Source of the DNA: Hyaloscypha bicolor E
Lineage: Eukaryota; Ascomycota; Leotiomycetes; Helotiales; Hyaloscyphaceae
Reading direction: 5' to 3'
DNA length: 64,000 nucleotides
Assembly (NCBI RefSeq): GCF_002865645.1
Contig: NW_020194619.1
Location: 124,001-188,000 of the forward strand
Shown here: positions 32,405 to 45,000 of the stretch, one piece after another
How the letters are laid out: the number at the start of each line of letters is the position of its first letter
Position numbering within the stretch: the stretch's first letter is position 1
The notes under the pieces: generated by a model
Database searches by the model: none
Told to the model about the DNA's origin: nothing
Seen by the model: only the letters and a program-made list of their open reading frames with translations
Made by a program: the position numbers and the translations under genes

Positions 32405-33448
32405 TCAAGCAGAAGTAGTCGGACAATCATTTTGGGGACAGATAGCTCCGGAAATGGAAACATCTTCCACCGATGCTTTCCGCGAGCCGGACAGGTTCAG
32501 AACCCTGTAAAGCAAACTTTTTCTCTTCCTATCCGGCACTCCGGACCGATAATCTTGCACGCCTCCTCGACCTCGAGGTCCAACCACCATCCGCCCGCCC
32601 TGCGGTATTCTATGAACGTAGCCCCAGTTGCCCGATTCGAGGCTGACTTTGCGGTCCAGCTCTTCTTCCCAGCCATAAATGTCTGAAGAGGTAGCCGTCG
32701 AGGCAGACTGAATGCTTCCTGTGGAGGACATCATGCTTACTGCGGAACTTGCCACGCTGGTGTCGAGCGTCAACGCTGCATGACTGTATTGACTGTATCG
32801 ATCATCCATGAGAGTGCTAGGCGCAGTTGTGGTGGTTGAAAGGCTGGCTCGAGATTCGTGGGCAATAGGATGGGCGGAAATCCATACTCCGTTGTCCGTC
32901 TCGAAATCGAAATCCATAGCAGTGCTTTCCAGAGACGTATCAACGATGCTCTTGTCGTCCCCAGTTACCGAACCTGGAGTAGACACTGGAGGCACCGTAG
33001 ACACCGTAGGTGTCGGTACCTCTGGGATTTCTTCATCCTCTGGCACTTTTGCAGGAATGTAGAATGGCTGGGGGCCTGCTACCTGCATCCTCTTCGCGGG
33101 CAACTTCGCGCTATCGTTTTCGCTATTTGCGCCTCTGTTTCCGACAGAGGATATTCCTTTTGCGGCCACGCCATCCTTCGTGACACCTTCTTCTATTTTC
33201 CCCAATTTCGTTCTCTCAAATTTCAAGAGTTCTTCGTCGCTCCCATGATAGAGACGTTGTGCTGTGGCTGACATCGGTAGGAATGGCCGACGTCCGGTGA
33301 TTTCGACTGGCGATCCAGGATGGGCTTCTAAAACAGATGATCCCCCTTTATCACTGTCACTAAGCCTCAAACTGGTTCCACCGTGCACAAAAGCAGTCTT
33401 CTTGTGATCTTGTCGATGGCTTGAATATCCTGCGACAGGATGTTCCAT
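32405..33448 (-). CDS. Uncharacterised 347-aa protein, possibly the last exon of the RGS gene
   Basis: Open from the ATG at 33448 to a stop at 32405. The protein is Ser/Thr/Pro-rich and mostly disordered, with a PTPTVSTVPPVSTPGSV stretch, a Trp-containing segment DIYGWEEELDRKVSLESGNWGYVHRIPQGGRMVVG, and a basic C-terminal part RKRKSLLYRVLNLSGSRK. No domain is recognised. It follows the RGS ORF after only 66 bp on the same strand. A 63-nt intron with donor GTTTAT at 33522 and a polypyrimidine acceptor CCATTCCAG ending at 33460 would fuse both in frame (SAEP|VIAPMEHP) into one 743-aa protein. I cannot decide between two genes and one, but the absence of room for a promoter favours the fusion or an overlapping leader. 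Confidence 0.55.
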   Translation of the reverse strand: MEHPVAGYSSHRQDHKKTAFVHGGTSLRLSDSDKGGSSVLEAHPGSPVEITGRRPFLPMSATAQRLYHGSDEELLKFERTKLGKIEEGVTKDGVAAKGISSVGNRGANSENDSAKLPAKRMQVAGPQPFYIPAKVPEDEEIPEVPTPTVSTVPPVSTPGSVTGDDKSIVDTSLESTAMDFDFETDNGVWISAHPIAHESRASLSTTTTAPSTLMDDRYSQYSHAALTLDTSVASSAVSMMSSTGSIQSASTATSSDIYGWEEELDRKVSLESGNWGYVHRIPQGGRMVVGPRGRGGVQDYRSGVPDRKRKSLLYRVLNLSGSRKASVEDVSISGAICPQNDCPTTSA

Positions 33449-33514
33449 AGGAGCTATAACTGGAATGGGGATAATAGAAAAAATGTCATTCGGTGACGAC
33501 GTGACCTGTCGCCC

Positions 33515-34699
33515 TCATAAACCAGGTTCCGCACTTCCTTCCCGACTCATAGGATGCTGCAAACTATTCGTACTAGATCCTGAGCCATGGCCTGATCGAC
33601 CCTTCTTCCATCGTAACTTGTCGCCCATCTTCTTCCAACCACTGTGGCTGGCTTGCGGGCTCGTTCCGGGTGAGACGTCCGCAAATCCTGCGTTTGAGGT
33701 GGGAGGCGTGTTGGGAGGCGTCATAGGCTCCAGAGCAGAGCCAGAGGGGGATGGAGAATCGGTACTGTCGTCTGTCATACTCTCTACTCCCTCACCTGAC
33801 GATATTCCAGAAGACCCAGAGATATTTGCCGAGAGGCGCGACAGCCCTAGAGCGCTGGTGAAGTTGGATTGACGAGATGGCCGAGTTGAAGGGCCGCTGT
33901 AGGATTGGGAAAGAGCATCGGCCCCCGTCCCGCTTGACGGAGGGCTTCCATCTCGCTGACGCCGTAGCTTTGCTGGAGACATTGACCTTTCGTCCAATGA
34001 GCCACTCAGATACGTATCTGGCATAGATTCATTCGAAGTCCAAGGGCTGCTGACGGTTTCTGCGCCACGTGATGGAGCGACGAAGTTGAGGAAAGGGACA
34101 AGGACTGATTCATCCATCAACTCGTAAACGATCTTGACTGCGGGCTCAAGCGCGATAGGATCTGGGGGTAGATCGGTGTAAGGTAGTGATAACAGGTGGT
34201 CCCGGATATCTGAAGGTAAGTTCACTTCTCGAGGTGCGTTCGGGGTGACGTAGTTATCTAGCAATTTCTGCCATAAACTTCGGACGCTTCCAAAGTCCGG
34301 TGTCTGGGGAGACAAGGAAGTGATGGGATCTTTTTGTACCATATCTCGGTATTGCTTGGTGTATCTGTCGGCCTCTATCGTGAACTCCAGTGTCTCCAAA
34401 CAATGGTTCTGTGAAAGGTAGGCCGTGAAGGCACTGATCGTCCATGGCGGTGGTGCTGTGTTTGACAACACCTCTTGTAAAGTTGGCCGTCGGGGGCAGT
34501 ACGGCCCGGTGGGTATCGATAGACTCAAAGGCCTCGATGACGAGAAATCTCCTGAAGACATGAAGCCTTCGTCGTCCGCGTCCCAGTCCGAGAGGACGGA
34601 TGAGCAACGGGGTGATGTTTCTCTCGATGATATGTGTACGTGCAACGAGGGCGGTTTTCGAATTTTCGACCTTCGCATTGCTCTTCGTAGGTATTTCAT
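33515..34699 (-). CDS. RGS-domain regulator of heterotrimeric G-protein signalling (RgsA/Rgs2-like)
   Basis: GTPase-activating protein for G-alpha. From the ATG at 34699 it encodes 394 aa. The RGS fold begins RPTLQEVLSNTAPPPWTISAFTAYLSQNHCLETLEFTIEADRY, which is typical of the fungal RgsA/Rgs2 group, and continues through SDIRDHLLSL and VPFLNFV to about residue 215. The remainder is a Ser/Pro/Thr-rich tail (PMTPPNTPPTS) ending near GWKKMGDKLRWKKGRSGHG, a basic amphipathic stretch that could contact membrane. A. nidulans RgsA, which down-regulates GanB signalling, has a similar single RGS domain near the N-terminus. The coding exon is uninterrupted, but an intron starting at 33522 may join it to the downstream ORF. 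The upstream 7 kb is gene-free, so this gene may have a long promoter or leader. Confidence 0.82.
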   Translation of the reverse strand: MKYLRRAMRRSKIRKPPSLHVHISSRETSPRCSSVLSDWDADDEGFMSSGDFSSSRPLSLSIPTGPYCPRRPTLQEVLSNTAPPPWTISAFTAYLSQNHCLETLEFTIEADRYTKQYRDMVQKDPITSLSPQTPDFGSVRSLWQKLLDNYVTPNAPREVNLPSDIRDHLLSLPYTDLPPDPIALEPAVKIVYELMDESVLVPFLNFVAPSRGAETVSSPWTSNESMPDTYLSGSLDERSMSPAKLRRQRDGSPPSSGTGADALSQSYSGPSTRPSRQSNFTSALGLSRLSANISGSSGISSGEGVESMTDDSTDSPSPSGSALEPMTPPNTPPTSNAGFADVSPGTSPQASHSGWKKMGDKLRWKKGRSGHGSGSSTNSLQHPMSREGSAEPGL

Positions 34700-36161
34700 G
34701 GGCACACTGGCAGTGCGTCCTCTTGTTCCGCCGCCTGAAACGGATCGTTGAGTCCTTCAAAATACAAGTCTCGTGGGAGTGCGTTTGAAACCCGTCGCCA
34801 AGAGAAAGGAACCGAATATTATCGTGTCGAGAGCATTCGAAAGACTGGCTACTTGTACAGGGAAATCGTCAAGAAGAAATCTCGCTGTTTGCTCCCGAGC
34901 AACGTCGTCCGTTAACCCCCACTTGTAAACGCGCGAAGTGACAAAGAAGAAGGTCGTAACGTCGTTGTATGCAGGTATCCGTCCTATGCCGAGTCGCCAG
35001 GCCAAACCTCCAATAATTCTGATGTGTGGCCGAACACAAACGGGTATCGACAGGTCTCGATGTCTGTTGAAATTCTTCCGGAACTGACGCCTGCGAGCGA
35101 GGGAATCTGCAATCAAGTCAGGGAAAGTCGCCGTGCATTGGCGAGACAGAGTGATTCAGCAGCGTGTTCACTCTCTTGGAAATTGGGCGGAGTCGATGTA
35201 TTACGGTGCAACCTTCTGAGTGCAAACCAGGCTGAGAGTCGCAGAGTGGTCTGCCACTGAAACTGGACGCTTTCAAAGAACGACTGAAGTCTGACGACAG
35301 AACTTCGGGTATCTCGAGGAAAGGAAAGATGAATCAATCCAAGGAGAGGCTATCGAACGCACTGGAGAGTCCGTAGTATCGGTGCTCTCGAGTGATAGAA
35401 TTAGAGGGTGGCGTTGTGACGTCGAGCGTGGTGTTACTGGGTGTGGTTCGAGGTGCTGGTGTGAAAGGCAGTGCAGGCTTGGGTGCGGAGTCTAGTGAGT
35501 CGTTCAGAGGTGATTGAGGCCAATGGCGATGGTCGGCTCTCGGAAGGTTCTTGGAGGGAGCGGGTGTTCTGAGTATGAATAATCGTGGACGGAGGTTTTG
35601 CGTGAGAGCTGGTTGTTCGTCGTCTCGTGAGTGGCTTTTGTGGAGTTCCTTTTTCGAGGACAAAGGAGTTTCGGAGTGGGCGAGTGAACAGCAGGTGTGG
35701 CAGCCACACCTCGGAAGCTCGATGATTTGCAAGTAGGTGCAGGAGTATTATCTCGGGCGCTGGCAGTCGCAGTTGCAGTGCAGAGTCAGTGGCAAGTGCA
35801 ATGGGAGCGAAGTGGACCTGAGGATTGGCATGATGGACAGAGGTGGAGCGCGCCTTCACGAGTGCAGGCGACGCCCTGCCCAGTTGATACGACGGACTGG
35901 TTTTCCTGGCCACCAGCGCTGCGCTAGAACATGGAGCACCGCACCCTGACGACACCAGAGCTTGCTTTGCTTTGCGGTGGAGGCAGCGCAGAGTCGATCT
36001 AAGGAGGAGGAGGAGCAGCAACGGCCATTTTCCGTGGTACGTAGCAGTCCGCGGAGAGGAAGCTCAGAGGGAGGGAGGGGGTTGTACACAGTAGACGGCG
36101 CTGGACTCCAGACTGGGGCAGTCGGAGTGACGGACTGCACTGCACACTGCACTGCACGATG

Positions 36162-36197
36162 GCGAGGGCAGCGAGGGCAGCGAGGGCAGCGAGAGCA
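36162..36197. repeat. 9-bp minisatellite, 4 units of GCGAGGGCA
   Basis: Three perfect units followed by one with a single change (GCGAGAGCA), preceded by a short CTGCAC-type repeat at about 36135-36157. Confidence 0.9.
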
Positions 36198-36851
36198 GCA
36201 GCGAATAATGCGACGGGCTGCATCTGAGACGGGAGACGAGCGAACTGCAGAAGAAGCACGCTAGAATGCTGGAGCTGGACTAGCTCGTTTGTGGCTTTCC
36301 CGGCCTCTCGAACCCTCCTCTCCCGTTCGCCCACTCCTCCCCACTCCACTCCATTGCCCGCGCCCCGTGCCCCCTGCCCAAGGCCCCATCCCTGTCCCCT
36401 GATGGAAGCAAATCCACTCCTTCGATAGAAGCCTTTGCATCATGAGCGGCGCCTGCCATTGGGCCACCCATTGGGCCACCCAGACCCGCATTCTGACCCG
36501 CATTCCGAGATTGCCAGAGCTGCTGGCGGCCCATTGGTGCGCTGCCAGCCAGCTGCTGCCCCCCTTGGGCGAACACACACTTCACCAAGCTCACCATCGT
36601 CAAGGCGGCGAGAGATGTGGGGCATGGACAGGGGCTTCCCAGAAGGTCTCACAGTGCGGCCAGGGAACCACGGCCTTACCAGCGCTTGGCAGTTGGCACG
36701 CCTGTTTTCTGCATTTGCGCCCTTCCCTCGAGTGCCCCGGACCAATATATGGCCGATGTTACTGCACCAACCAGCCGCCAGACGACGTCTGAAAGAGCAA
36801 ATACAGAAGGAGGCACGGAGGTGAGGCCGAGGACCATCAGCACTTGCTGAT

Positions 36852-36873
36852 GAGAGAGAGAGAGAGAGAGAGG
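36852..36873. repeat. (GA)11 microsatellite
   Basis: Uninterrupted GA dinucleotides over 22 bp, in noncoding DNA upstream of the RGS gene. Confidence 0.95.
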
Positions 36874-39800
36874 ACTCAGAGTCTCAGACTCTCAGAGGAG
36901 CGAGAACGTAGGCAGGAAAACCAGCGATGCCAGCACAAGGGCCTCTTTGGCGAACACCCCGTGCGAAGATTTCCAGAAAACGTGACTCAGTTACCACCAG
37001 GAGGTGAGTGCATGAAATGGAATGCCCCCGTCTATGTGATGAACAGCGCAATATAGTCATGTTCTAGCAGATCAGAAACCCATCAGAGCCAAAGCCTCAC
37101 CTTCATCCACCCCGTTATCTCTGGACATTCTACTGCCGTGACGTCTTTTGTCTGTTCTCCTGGCCATCCGGCTTCAATCTTCCGTGCGATATTGCAATAT
37201 CGAGATCTGGTGCTGGCTCTCCATACAGCCCCCACCAAGCTTTTTCGCGCTGAATTGCTGTCACGGCACTGACGGCAGACAGCTGATGGATCATGGATGA
37301 TGATCTCTTCAGACGTCTAGGACTATCTTATTACTCGCTGAAGATCGTGGTTTAGCACCAACAACCCCTCATCAACGCAGCCCACTTTGCACATCTGCCG
37401 TCGCCACTCGTGTGTTGTCAAACCAAGTGCCGAGAGCATCAAAAGCCTCAAGCTATCTATCGTTCTGGCGATCCAACCACTGGTTCCCGGTTTATTGTGC
37501 CTCATCCCCAGTTATCGCGACTGGCGTCCTCTACCTGTTGAGATCACGGCACTCGACGTTTGTGGCATCATATCGCAGCTTCAATTTTCGGCACCTTTCG
37601 TCGATCCTCATGCGTGACATTCATCCAACGCTTCTGATTGACCCCTTTTCCTTTCTGTCTCCCCAACTCCATGCGTTGTGTTAGCCGGCGACCAGCTCAC
37701 TGTTCAGAGCTACACCACTGTTAGAAGGTGCTGTTTCCGGATATATCACTGTAGATCAGCCTATGCCGTGGTCAAGCCACCAGGTCGTGACCCCTAGAAA
37801 GGGAGGAGGCTCTCTGATTTTCCTCACTATCGTGCTGACTGCAGCACTGTGCAGCTCACGGGTTATAAAAATCCCGGAGTTGATTATAAAACCAATGACA
37901 GGCCCATCAACCATCAGGAGAGCGCGAAGCTTATTTTCTCAAGGTTCCACGGTTGCTGCTATTGTCGTCGTGAAGAGGGTTCAACCTGACAGGCCACATT
38001 AAGCATCATACTATTATGGCCCCTCTCTACGCTCCAGAACTTAATCCGCAACTTACGAGATCTTCCCAACCACAGGGTGAGATGGATATCTCTCGCTTCG
38101 GGGGCCGAAAAGTTGACATCCATAAGAATCTGACCCAGAGATTCAGCTGTACCTGCTGCAACAGCAACTTACGATGCTGACAGGATCGTGCTTCGATGGA
38201 TCCCCCCTTTCTTGGTTCAAACTTTTGGATGCCGTGTGTGCCGCCGCCCTTGTCCCCTTTCCCATCAGACAGGTCACGAGGGGAACCACGCGAAGCGACA
38301 AGCATTGGCTGTCGGGCAATTTTCCCAGGGGCTTGCAAGCCTTGCATCGGTCGCGCGAATGAGGAACTCGACAATCGTGATACCACAGTATCCCCGGCCG
38401 AGGTTGTGTCAAGCCGCCAGGCCATGTCCTTGCACGTAAGATTAGGAAACTCTGATAAGGTTTCGGAAGTAAAATGGTCGATCTGACCCTTCGATTTTGT
38501 GTTTTTGTGACTTTTGTGACTTTCCGAAGTAATCATGAAGTGAGGGACGCGTGGAGCGTTGAAATGTCATAGCCTGACTGGCAGAAAAGCTTCTCCCGCG
38601 CGGGTGAGCAGGTCGTCGATTAGTGACTTCTCATGTTTCTGTGCCTCCCGGAGCTCACGGAGGATGACTGCACCCCACCATGGCTCTGGGCCCTCGATGG
38701 TGCTGCTTTGCGCGCGGCTCCCCTCAGTCTCAGTCAGACGTTTCGAATCTGTGCATCCCTCTCCCGGGCAACGAGATCAGCGGTGGCGAGAGGGCAAACT
38801 CAAGGCTCAAGCCTGCTACGCGGCGAACCTCGTGAGCACCGAGCAGCGAGGGAGGCGTCAAAGAATATTCCATCCAATATTCCAGAAATCCGCAAATGTT
38901 TCCACAGGGCCCAAAAGGCCCAACCTTACCTCATCCTGCTTCACCGCCAGCGTGTCATCCAAATTGGTGGCATGAGTGGTGGCAAAGGTGGCATGACTTT
39001 TTGGGATCCACAAGCCAGGGGTGCCGTTCCCGTCCAAGCACGCAAGGTCGGTCAGCCATCGACCCACACGGGACCCACACGGACCCGCACCAGGCCCAGG
39101 AAGGAATCAGGCTAGAAGCTCGGAAGAAGGTGAGTGCCAGCGTGGCGTCCTTCTAGAACATTTCCACTTTCAACTTGGCTGGGAAATGGGAAATGCACGG
39201 GGTCCTTGCATGCAGACATTCCCGAGGGACCCTGACTGACATGGTGCCTCAGCCGTCCCGTTTGATCTTGGGGAAGGAAGGTTCCATCCATACTAGAATT
39301 GTCCGGAACCGCCGCAACGCCCCATCCCATGCCGCAAAACATTTGCCAGGGAGATTGGGAAAACCTCCCATGTCATAGCCGCGCAAGGAGGAAGCTGCCT
39401 CCGTGCCTCACGGGTGATCACTTCTGCACAGGCGCGGAGTGGAATAGGAAGGAGCTTTTGCTGCCCATGGCCGTGACATGACACATAGCGGTTTGCACCG
39501 TCGCACGGCGCTTCCACTTAAGCCGTATCATCGGTGCCAATCAGGAATCCAAGTACGTAAAGCGCGACGTGTCTCGGGTAGTGCACGTCAGGTCCTTCTT
39601 AGTCGGAGTTGTCAGGTACGGGCGGGGTTGACTGATGCAAAGTGTCAAGCGGGAGCGCCGTCGTGAAAGTCACGACAGGAAGGAAACGAAAGTTCATTTC
39701 TCCGGAACAACGTCGGCCCACCCCTTGAGACCTCAACTGAGTCAACGAGCCGATGGAAAGCGTATGTGATACCGGTTATTAAACAGAAGTTTCTTCCGAG

Positions 39801-42082
39801 GAAAAAAAGTGCAAGTCATTTTTCAGGCGCTATCTTTGAACTTTCAGAAGTCAGGTCCACCAGGTCCACTTTCTTCGGTTTCAACTTTTCACGCCTCTCT
39901 GTCGATGGCATTACGTCACATGATGCAGCTGATCCAACTTTCGAAACTCCAAAAGGGGGGTTGTTTGCCGAATGGTCTTCCGCGCAAACAGTTCACTTCT
40001 TGAAGCGATATCTGCGGTGGGAGACTTGGTGGTATGAGGCACCGGTGAAACAGTCAACAGATCCACAGGGATGAAGGTGAAATTCCTCCAATATCGGCCA
40101 GATCCGGCTTGGATATCTGTTGGTAGAGGACTCTCCTGGAGGTAACCTTGAAGGGAAGAGTGGAGACCAGATCGGCTCCCGCTTCAAGAGTTGGTTTGGT
40201 TGTCAAGTTAGGATTTGCATCTTTGCATTCCGTTTAAAAGCCGGATTCCCATGATAAAGAGCAAAATCAGTTGCTGGCATCGTTGGGGAGAGGGCAATAT
40301 CTTATTCGAGATATTCCTACAAGTAAAGTTGATATAAATCATCTAGCTCACCGGGGAGGTGCGGTCCCGAGGGTCCAAGGATGGCCGTGTTGCTTGGATA
40401 GGCCCAGCTCTCTCTAGCATTGGCATCAATGAATGGAAAGACGACAGTGATGAAAGAACTCCAAGCGAACTTTGCGTATAAAGATATTTCCAAGCAACAG
40501 AATTTGCGCTAAGTTCGACGTAAATGGTAATCATGGGTAATGAGGGTAGACAGGACTTGGAGGAGGAGGTGTCCCAGCCTCAAAATTCACTGGAACTGAT
40601 GTGGGAACCTCTGAGTGGGAGGCGAGGACATGAAAGAGTCCTAGGAGCTGGACGTGGTGGAGGAGGAAATGAAGCAGGGCTAGCGTTGTATCTGATCGAG
40701 ACGTCTGGAGGATATGAATTCTCGGAGAAGTTGCTTTGAGGTGTCGCAAGAGGAAACCTGTGTAGACCTGGGAACTCAAAGTGAGAGGAGAACGAAGTCC
40801 CTTACGTGTAGCAGAAGGGTGAAAACCCCTCCTCCTGGCGGAACGAAGAAGGGGTTGCCGTGGGGTACAGGGCAATGGATAGAAGGTCCTTTTTCAGTGG
40901 TTGGCAGGGACGGTTTGTAGAGTTGGTCAATTAAGGAGATGTTAGACTCGGAGCTTGCTTTAGGAGGTGAAGTCGACCAAGGCGGCGTAGGAGTGACTAA
41001 CATCTGTATACATAGGAAGGAGCTTAAAATCAGAACGAATTCAACACGAAATAGCAACAGTTGTAGATATACGAGTCATGAATTGGTGTGAAGCGATAGT
41101 GCTTCTGGAGGAATAGGGGTTCCTCACCTCGCTAAGCGAGCCGCGTATACTCCAAAAATTGTAAAAATATTACAACGCGACTTGATTAGAAGAGGAAGAG
41201 GTATACTAGGAGCCCAATTTCTTTAAAAAAACAAAAGGCAAAAGTTTCTCAGGCTTGTGCCTGCTACATCCTTTGCCTCGAGACAAGCTAACTCCTCATC
41301 CCTAGAGAGTTTGAGCCAGCTAGCAAGGTGCCTGCATAATACTTAGTGGATGGTTGAGTTCCAAACTAAACACGCATTGTCTTTTGGCGACTGCAAAAAG
41401 CTTATGTATCAAGGCCGCCCATGCCGACCTCTCGCTTTTAGGAGGTGAAAACCACGTTTGAGCCCACCGAGTTTAGCCTCACCACCCTATTTCTCGGTGA
41501 TCTCACTAGGATGGTAACTCCGCTGCTTGCCGTTTCGCTTCGTCAAAATTGGATAGTCCAGAGTAGTCAATACATCGAGCTTTCGTATCTGTACTCGAAG
41601 AATCTACTAAACACGGAGGATGTTCAGCTTCAGCATCAAGACAGCATCAGCCATTTCAGAGCTTTCTCCAAACCTAGACAGCAAGAGGCAAAGGCATGGA
41701 GACGGCAATAGCGGCAGCGCTCTTTGAAACATCTATACTATATGTTCGATACAACAGGAATCTGAAATCACTACGAATCCTTCTCAGTCCAAGCAGTCCG
41801 CCATTTATTCTTTTGAGACGAGGGCGAGGTGAATTGTCTTTCAAATTATGCCTTTGGTTTACTGTTTGCCTGTTTGTTTGAGATTTATCTGTATCATGTT
41901 TCTAGAAAGATGCGGTTGAGAAGGCGCACCTTCCAACCTTATCATATCGTGCCTTCCTCCCTGCCTCAATGTCAAAGCCATTTCGCGTGAGTATCTCGCG
42001 ACTCCCTCACGTTTGAATCCTTTGTCACTTCAATCATTCGTCTTGTCATATTTCATCCGCTCATATTCTATCCCGCTTCAAG

Positions 42083-45000
42083 ATGTCTCCCACCAAAATC
42101 AAAGTTTCAAACTGCTGCATGGGTCGAGATCCACCGTCACCGGATGGCCTCGCTCCTCGACCTGCGCGCTCGCCAGTTAATTCAGGGAAGAGAGCATCCA
42201 ACGAACAAATCCCATCTTGGACTACGGCAGACGCAGCACAAATACGAGCTATCTTTGAAGAAGACGCTATTACGGCACTTCCTGAAGAGGCCCCGCAAGT
42301 TACACCAAACAAGGGGAAGGGCAAGCTCGCGGCAATCCTTGAAGGAGACAAGTCAGATTCGGATATCGAGATGAAGTTTATGACAATCAAGGGCAAGAAG
42401 AGCTCTAGCACACTGAAAAGTGTTACCAAGCGATTAAAAAAGCACCTTTCGAGAGACTCAGCATTGTCGAAGCGGCATTCGAGATCCAGTGTTGGCACAA
42501 GTGAAGAAGAGATTGACCGTCGAGCAGAGTTGAGAAGAATCAGAGAGCGGAGAATTCGGGAGGAACTGAGCAATGAAGGAGTGTACGATGATGATGCGAA
42601 GTCTATCTCATCTTTGGTGTGTGGGCAAACTACTTCTGACAGGAAGAGTCCACGATCCTGGATTCCAGGGGATTATATTCCCCTCCCGGCTTTGACACCG
42701 CCTGATCTGCCATACCCAGCAATTCCCTTACCATACCTTTCTCCCCTTGATAAGTAAGTTGCAAAGAAGATCGGAATGCTTGGCGGAATCACGTACTGAC
42801 GTTTCCCAGGGGATACGACCCTCTGCGGGAATATCTGAAGTCACTTCAAGATGAAAATCGAATAACCCACCCTCTCGCTTCGAGCGAAACCTTGGTGAAC
42901 TCCACGGGAACATTATCTCGAAGACACAGTTCACCTGTTCTACATACTCCGGGCAGCGGGGAATCTGAAACCCGTGTATACATTCCATCTCGGAAACGGA
43001 GCTCTCTCCCGCCAATGCCCCCGTCGCCATTATTGCAACCTACTCGATTACCAAGTATCACGGAGCCAACCAAATCGTCTTGGAGATTGTCATTTGCATC
43101 AGGCCAACGCGGTGAGCATCTGCGCAAGTTAAGCCAAGAACATGCAGTACCAATTACCCTGAGCATCGAGAGACTGAAAGACTCTGCTCAACCAGTCAGA
43201 TATCTTCATGATAAAGGCCTCAGGACTTCTTCACAAGTGATCGCAGCTTCAGAAGATAACACCAATCAGAAATCTATTACTTCTCACGCTCACACATGCT
43301 CGACAAGTGATGACTTCGGGGGTGTTGACGGCGTGGGCGATGATTCAGCTGCAATCCACCTCCACGAGATGAGGATATCACAACGACTTGCATCACGAGT
43401 TCAGAGCTCTTCATCACCGCAGCTATCAAGCTTGGGCTCTCACGAACGTGGCGTATCTAGTAACGGCGATGCTTCCAGTATAATGCGTGCTGAGAGGGCA
43501 CGCTATATGCAGAACACCTCCGATTCGATTCCTTTGAGTAAAAGAATCCCTCAGTCGTGGGGCCAAGTCGCTCGAGGCAACACATCATCTGTGTACCTAT
43601 CTGCTGGCCATAGTCTTCAACCTTCGCGGGAAAGCTCAGGATTCGGCATTCCGTCTTTCTTGCAAGGTGGTCGAAACAAGGCGGATGTTGACGATTCCAA
43701 AGGTAAGCACGATATTTCTCCCGCCTGTTCTTGATCTCATAACACTTACACCCAATGGCTAGATCTAAGAGCCTCTCCGGTGTTGGACGCTTCGGAGAAC
43801 GCCTCGACTGGAGATATCTCTTCAAGTAGTCTTGGGCTTCCTCTGGCGAGATATGCCCACCGTCCAACAATGGATGATAACTCTGTAGTCTTTTCTGAGA
43901 CGGACTCTTTCCGACGTATGGAAGCTGAGTTGAGCATTATTGAAACCAGGTTCGCCTCCTCAGAGGCTCGACGTGTTCCCAGCACGCCAGTCTCCAGCAA
44001 GTTTCGAGAAGAGTTCGACTTTGAACCGCCGCCGGTCATGCAACCTCAATCGCGCAAGTCGTCCGCTTTCACAAAATTAGCTAGACTCGCGATTCGAAGC
44101 TATGATGGAGCGGAGAAAAACATGGAAGAGTTGCTTAGCGTTCCGGTCCCAGACTTTCAACCAGAAGTATTGCGTTCCCCAGGAGCGAGCCCTCTTTCTC
44201 CTCTAGACGATGACGCCGTAGGCTTGTGGGGGAAAGCTGTCAAAAATAAGGGAGATGCTAAAGCAAACGAAGTGAGAGGTAAACTTTTTATTCCACGAAG
44301 AAGGAGTAGCCAGGGCAGGAAGAAGAGTGCCGTCGAAGAAGAGCAAGAACGCCCTAAAGGTGCATTTGAAGGACTCATCAGTATGAGAAGGGGTAAGAAG
44401 AAGGTTGATCTCAACGACCACGAGAGTGCAGCAGAGGAATACAAGAAAAAATTTGAAGAACGTGTTGCCGTGAAGGAATTGGTTATGGATTCCTGGGAAG
44501 CGGAGATGGAGGCTTCTGCGGCAAGAGCCAAAGCAAAAAGTAAAAATATCGTCAAAAAGAGCAAGCCAACGGGTCCCGACCACAGATATCCCGCTAGTTG
44601 GTCAAGATTTCCTAGTCACAATCGGAGTGAGCGCCTTTCCAGCGCTTCAGTAGTTGACCGCGTTGAAGCGAAAGACTTCGCGAATCTGGGCAGAAAGGAT
44701 GGAGAGATTGTTTGGTGCCTTGCGCACGAGGATGATGGCCATCACACAGAACTTGAGTATCTGAAGAGGAAGAAGGGGGTCCTGGATAAGGTCAAGGAAA
44801 AGATTGATCAAGAAGTGTATAGAACGGATACACAGGTTCAGCAGCAGAGTTCATCCAAGGGCCGAAGAGGCAGTCTTAGTATGGCTGGAGAACTGGAATA
44901 CCCTGAGCTGGAAGTCTTGCCTCTTCCGATGATTACTGCTGCACAGAATCCGGAGGAAGCCGAGGTGGAGTTTAAGGAGAGGGAGAGACAATTGAAGCTT

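Larger units (their letters stand above)
34700..42082. other. Large gene-poor region
   Basis: About 7.4 kb between divergent genes (RGS, minus; 1055-aa protein, plus). I found no frame that looks like a protein, no tRNA and no intact transposon. It contains a 9-bp tandem repeat (36162-36197), a (GA)11 microsatellite (36852-36873), short duplications near 36455-36505, and a perfect 6-bp inverted repeat CTCGCT-A-AGCGAG near 41130. The 35.4-36.6 kb part is GC-rich with G-runs and is probably promoter or leader of the RGS gene. Long regulatory DNA, long noncoding transcripts or highly decayed repeats are all possible. Confidence 0.45.

Noticed and set aside
38027..38536. 169-codon minus-strand frame in the gene-poor block
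   Set aside because: Composition looks random, no domain or signal peptide, and overlapping frames on the other strand are equally long.
41130..41145. Small perfect inverted repeat CTCGCT-A-AGCGAG as a transposon end or terminator
   Set aside because: Too short, with no matching partner or target-site duplication nearby.
42061..42573. 170-codon minus-strand frame over the 1055-aa gene
   Set aside because: Antisense shadow of a spliced plus-strand gene with much better coding character.
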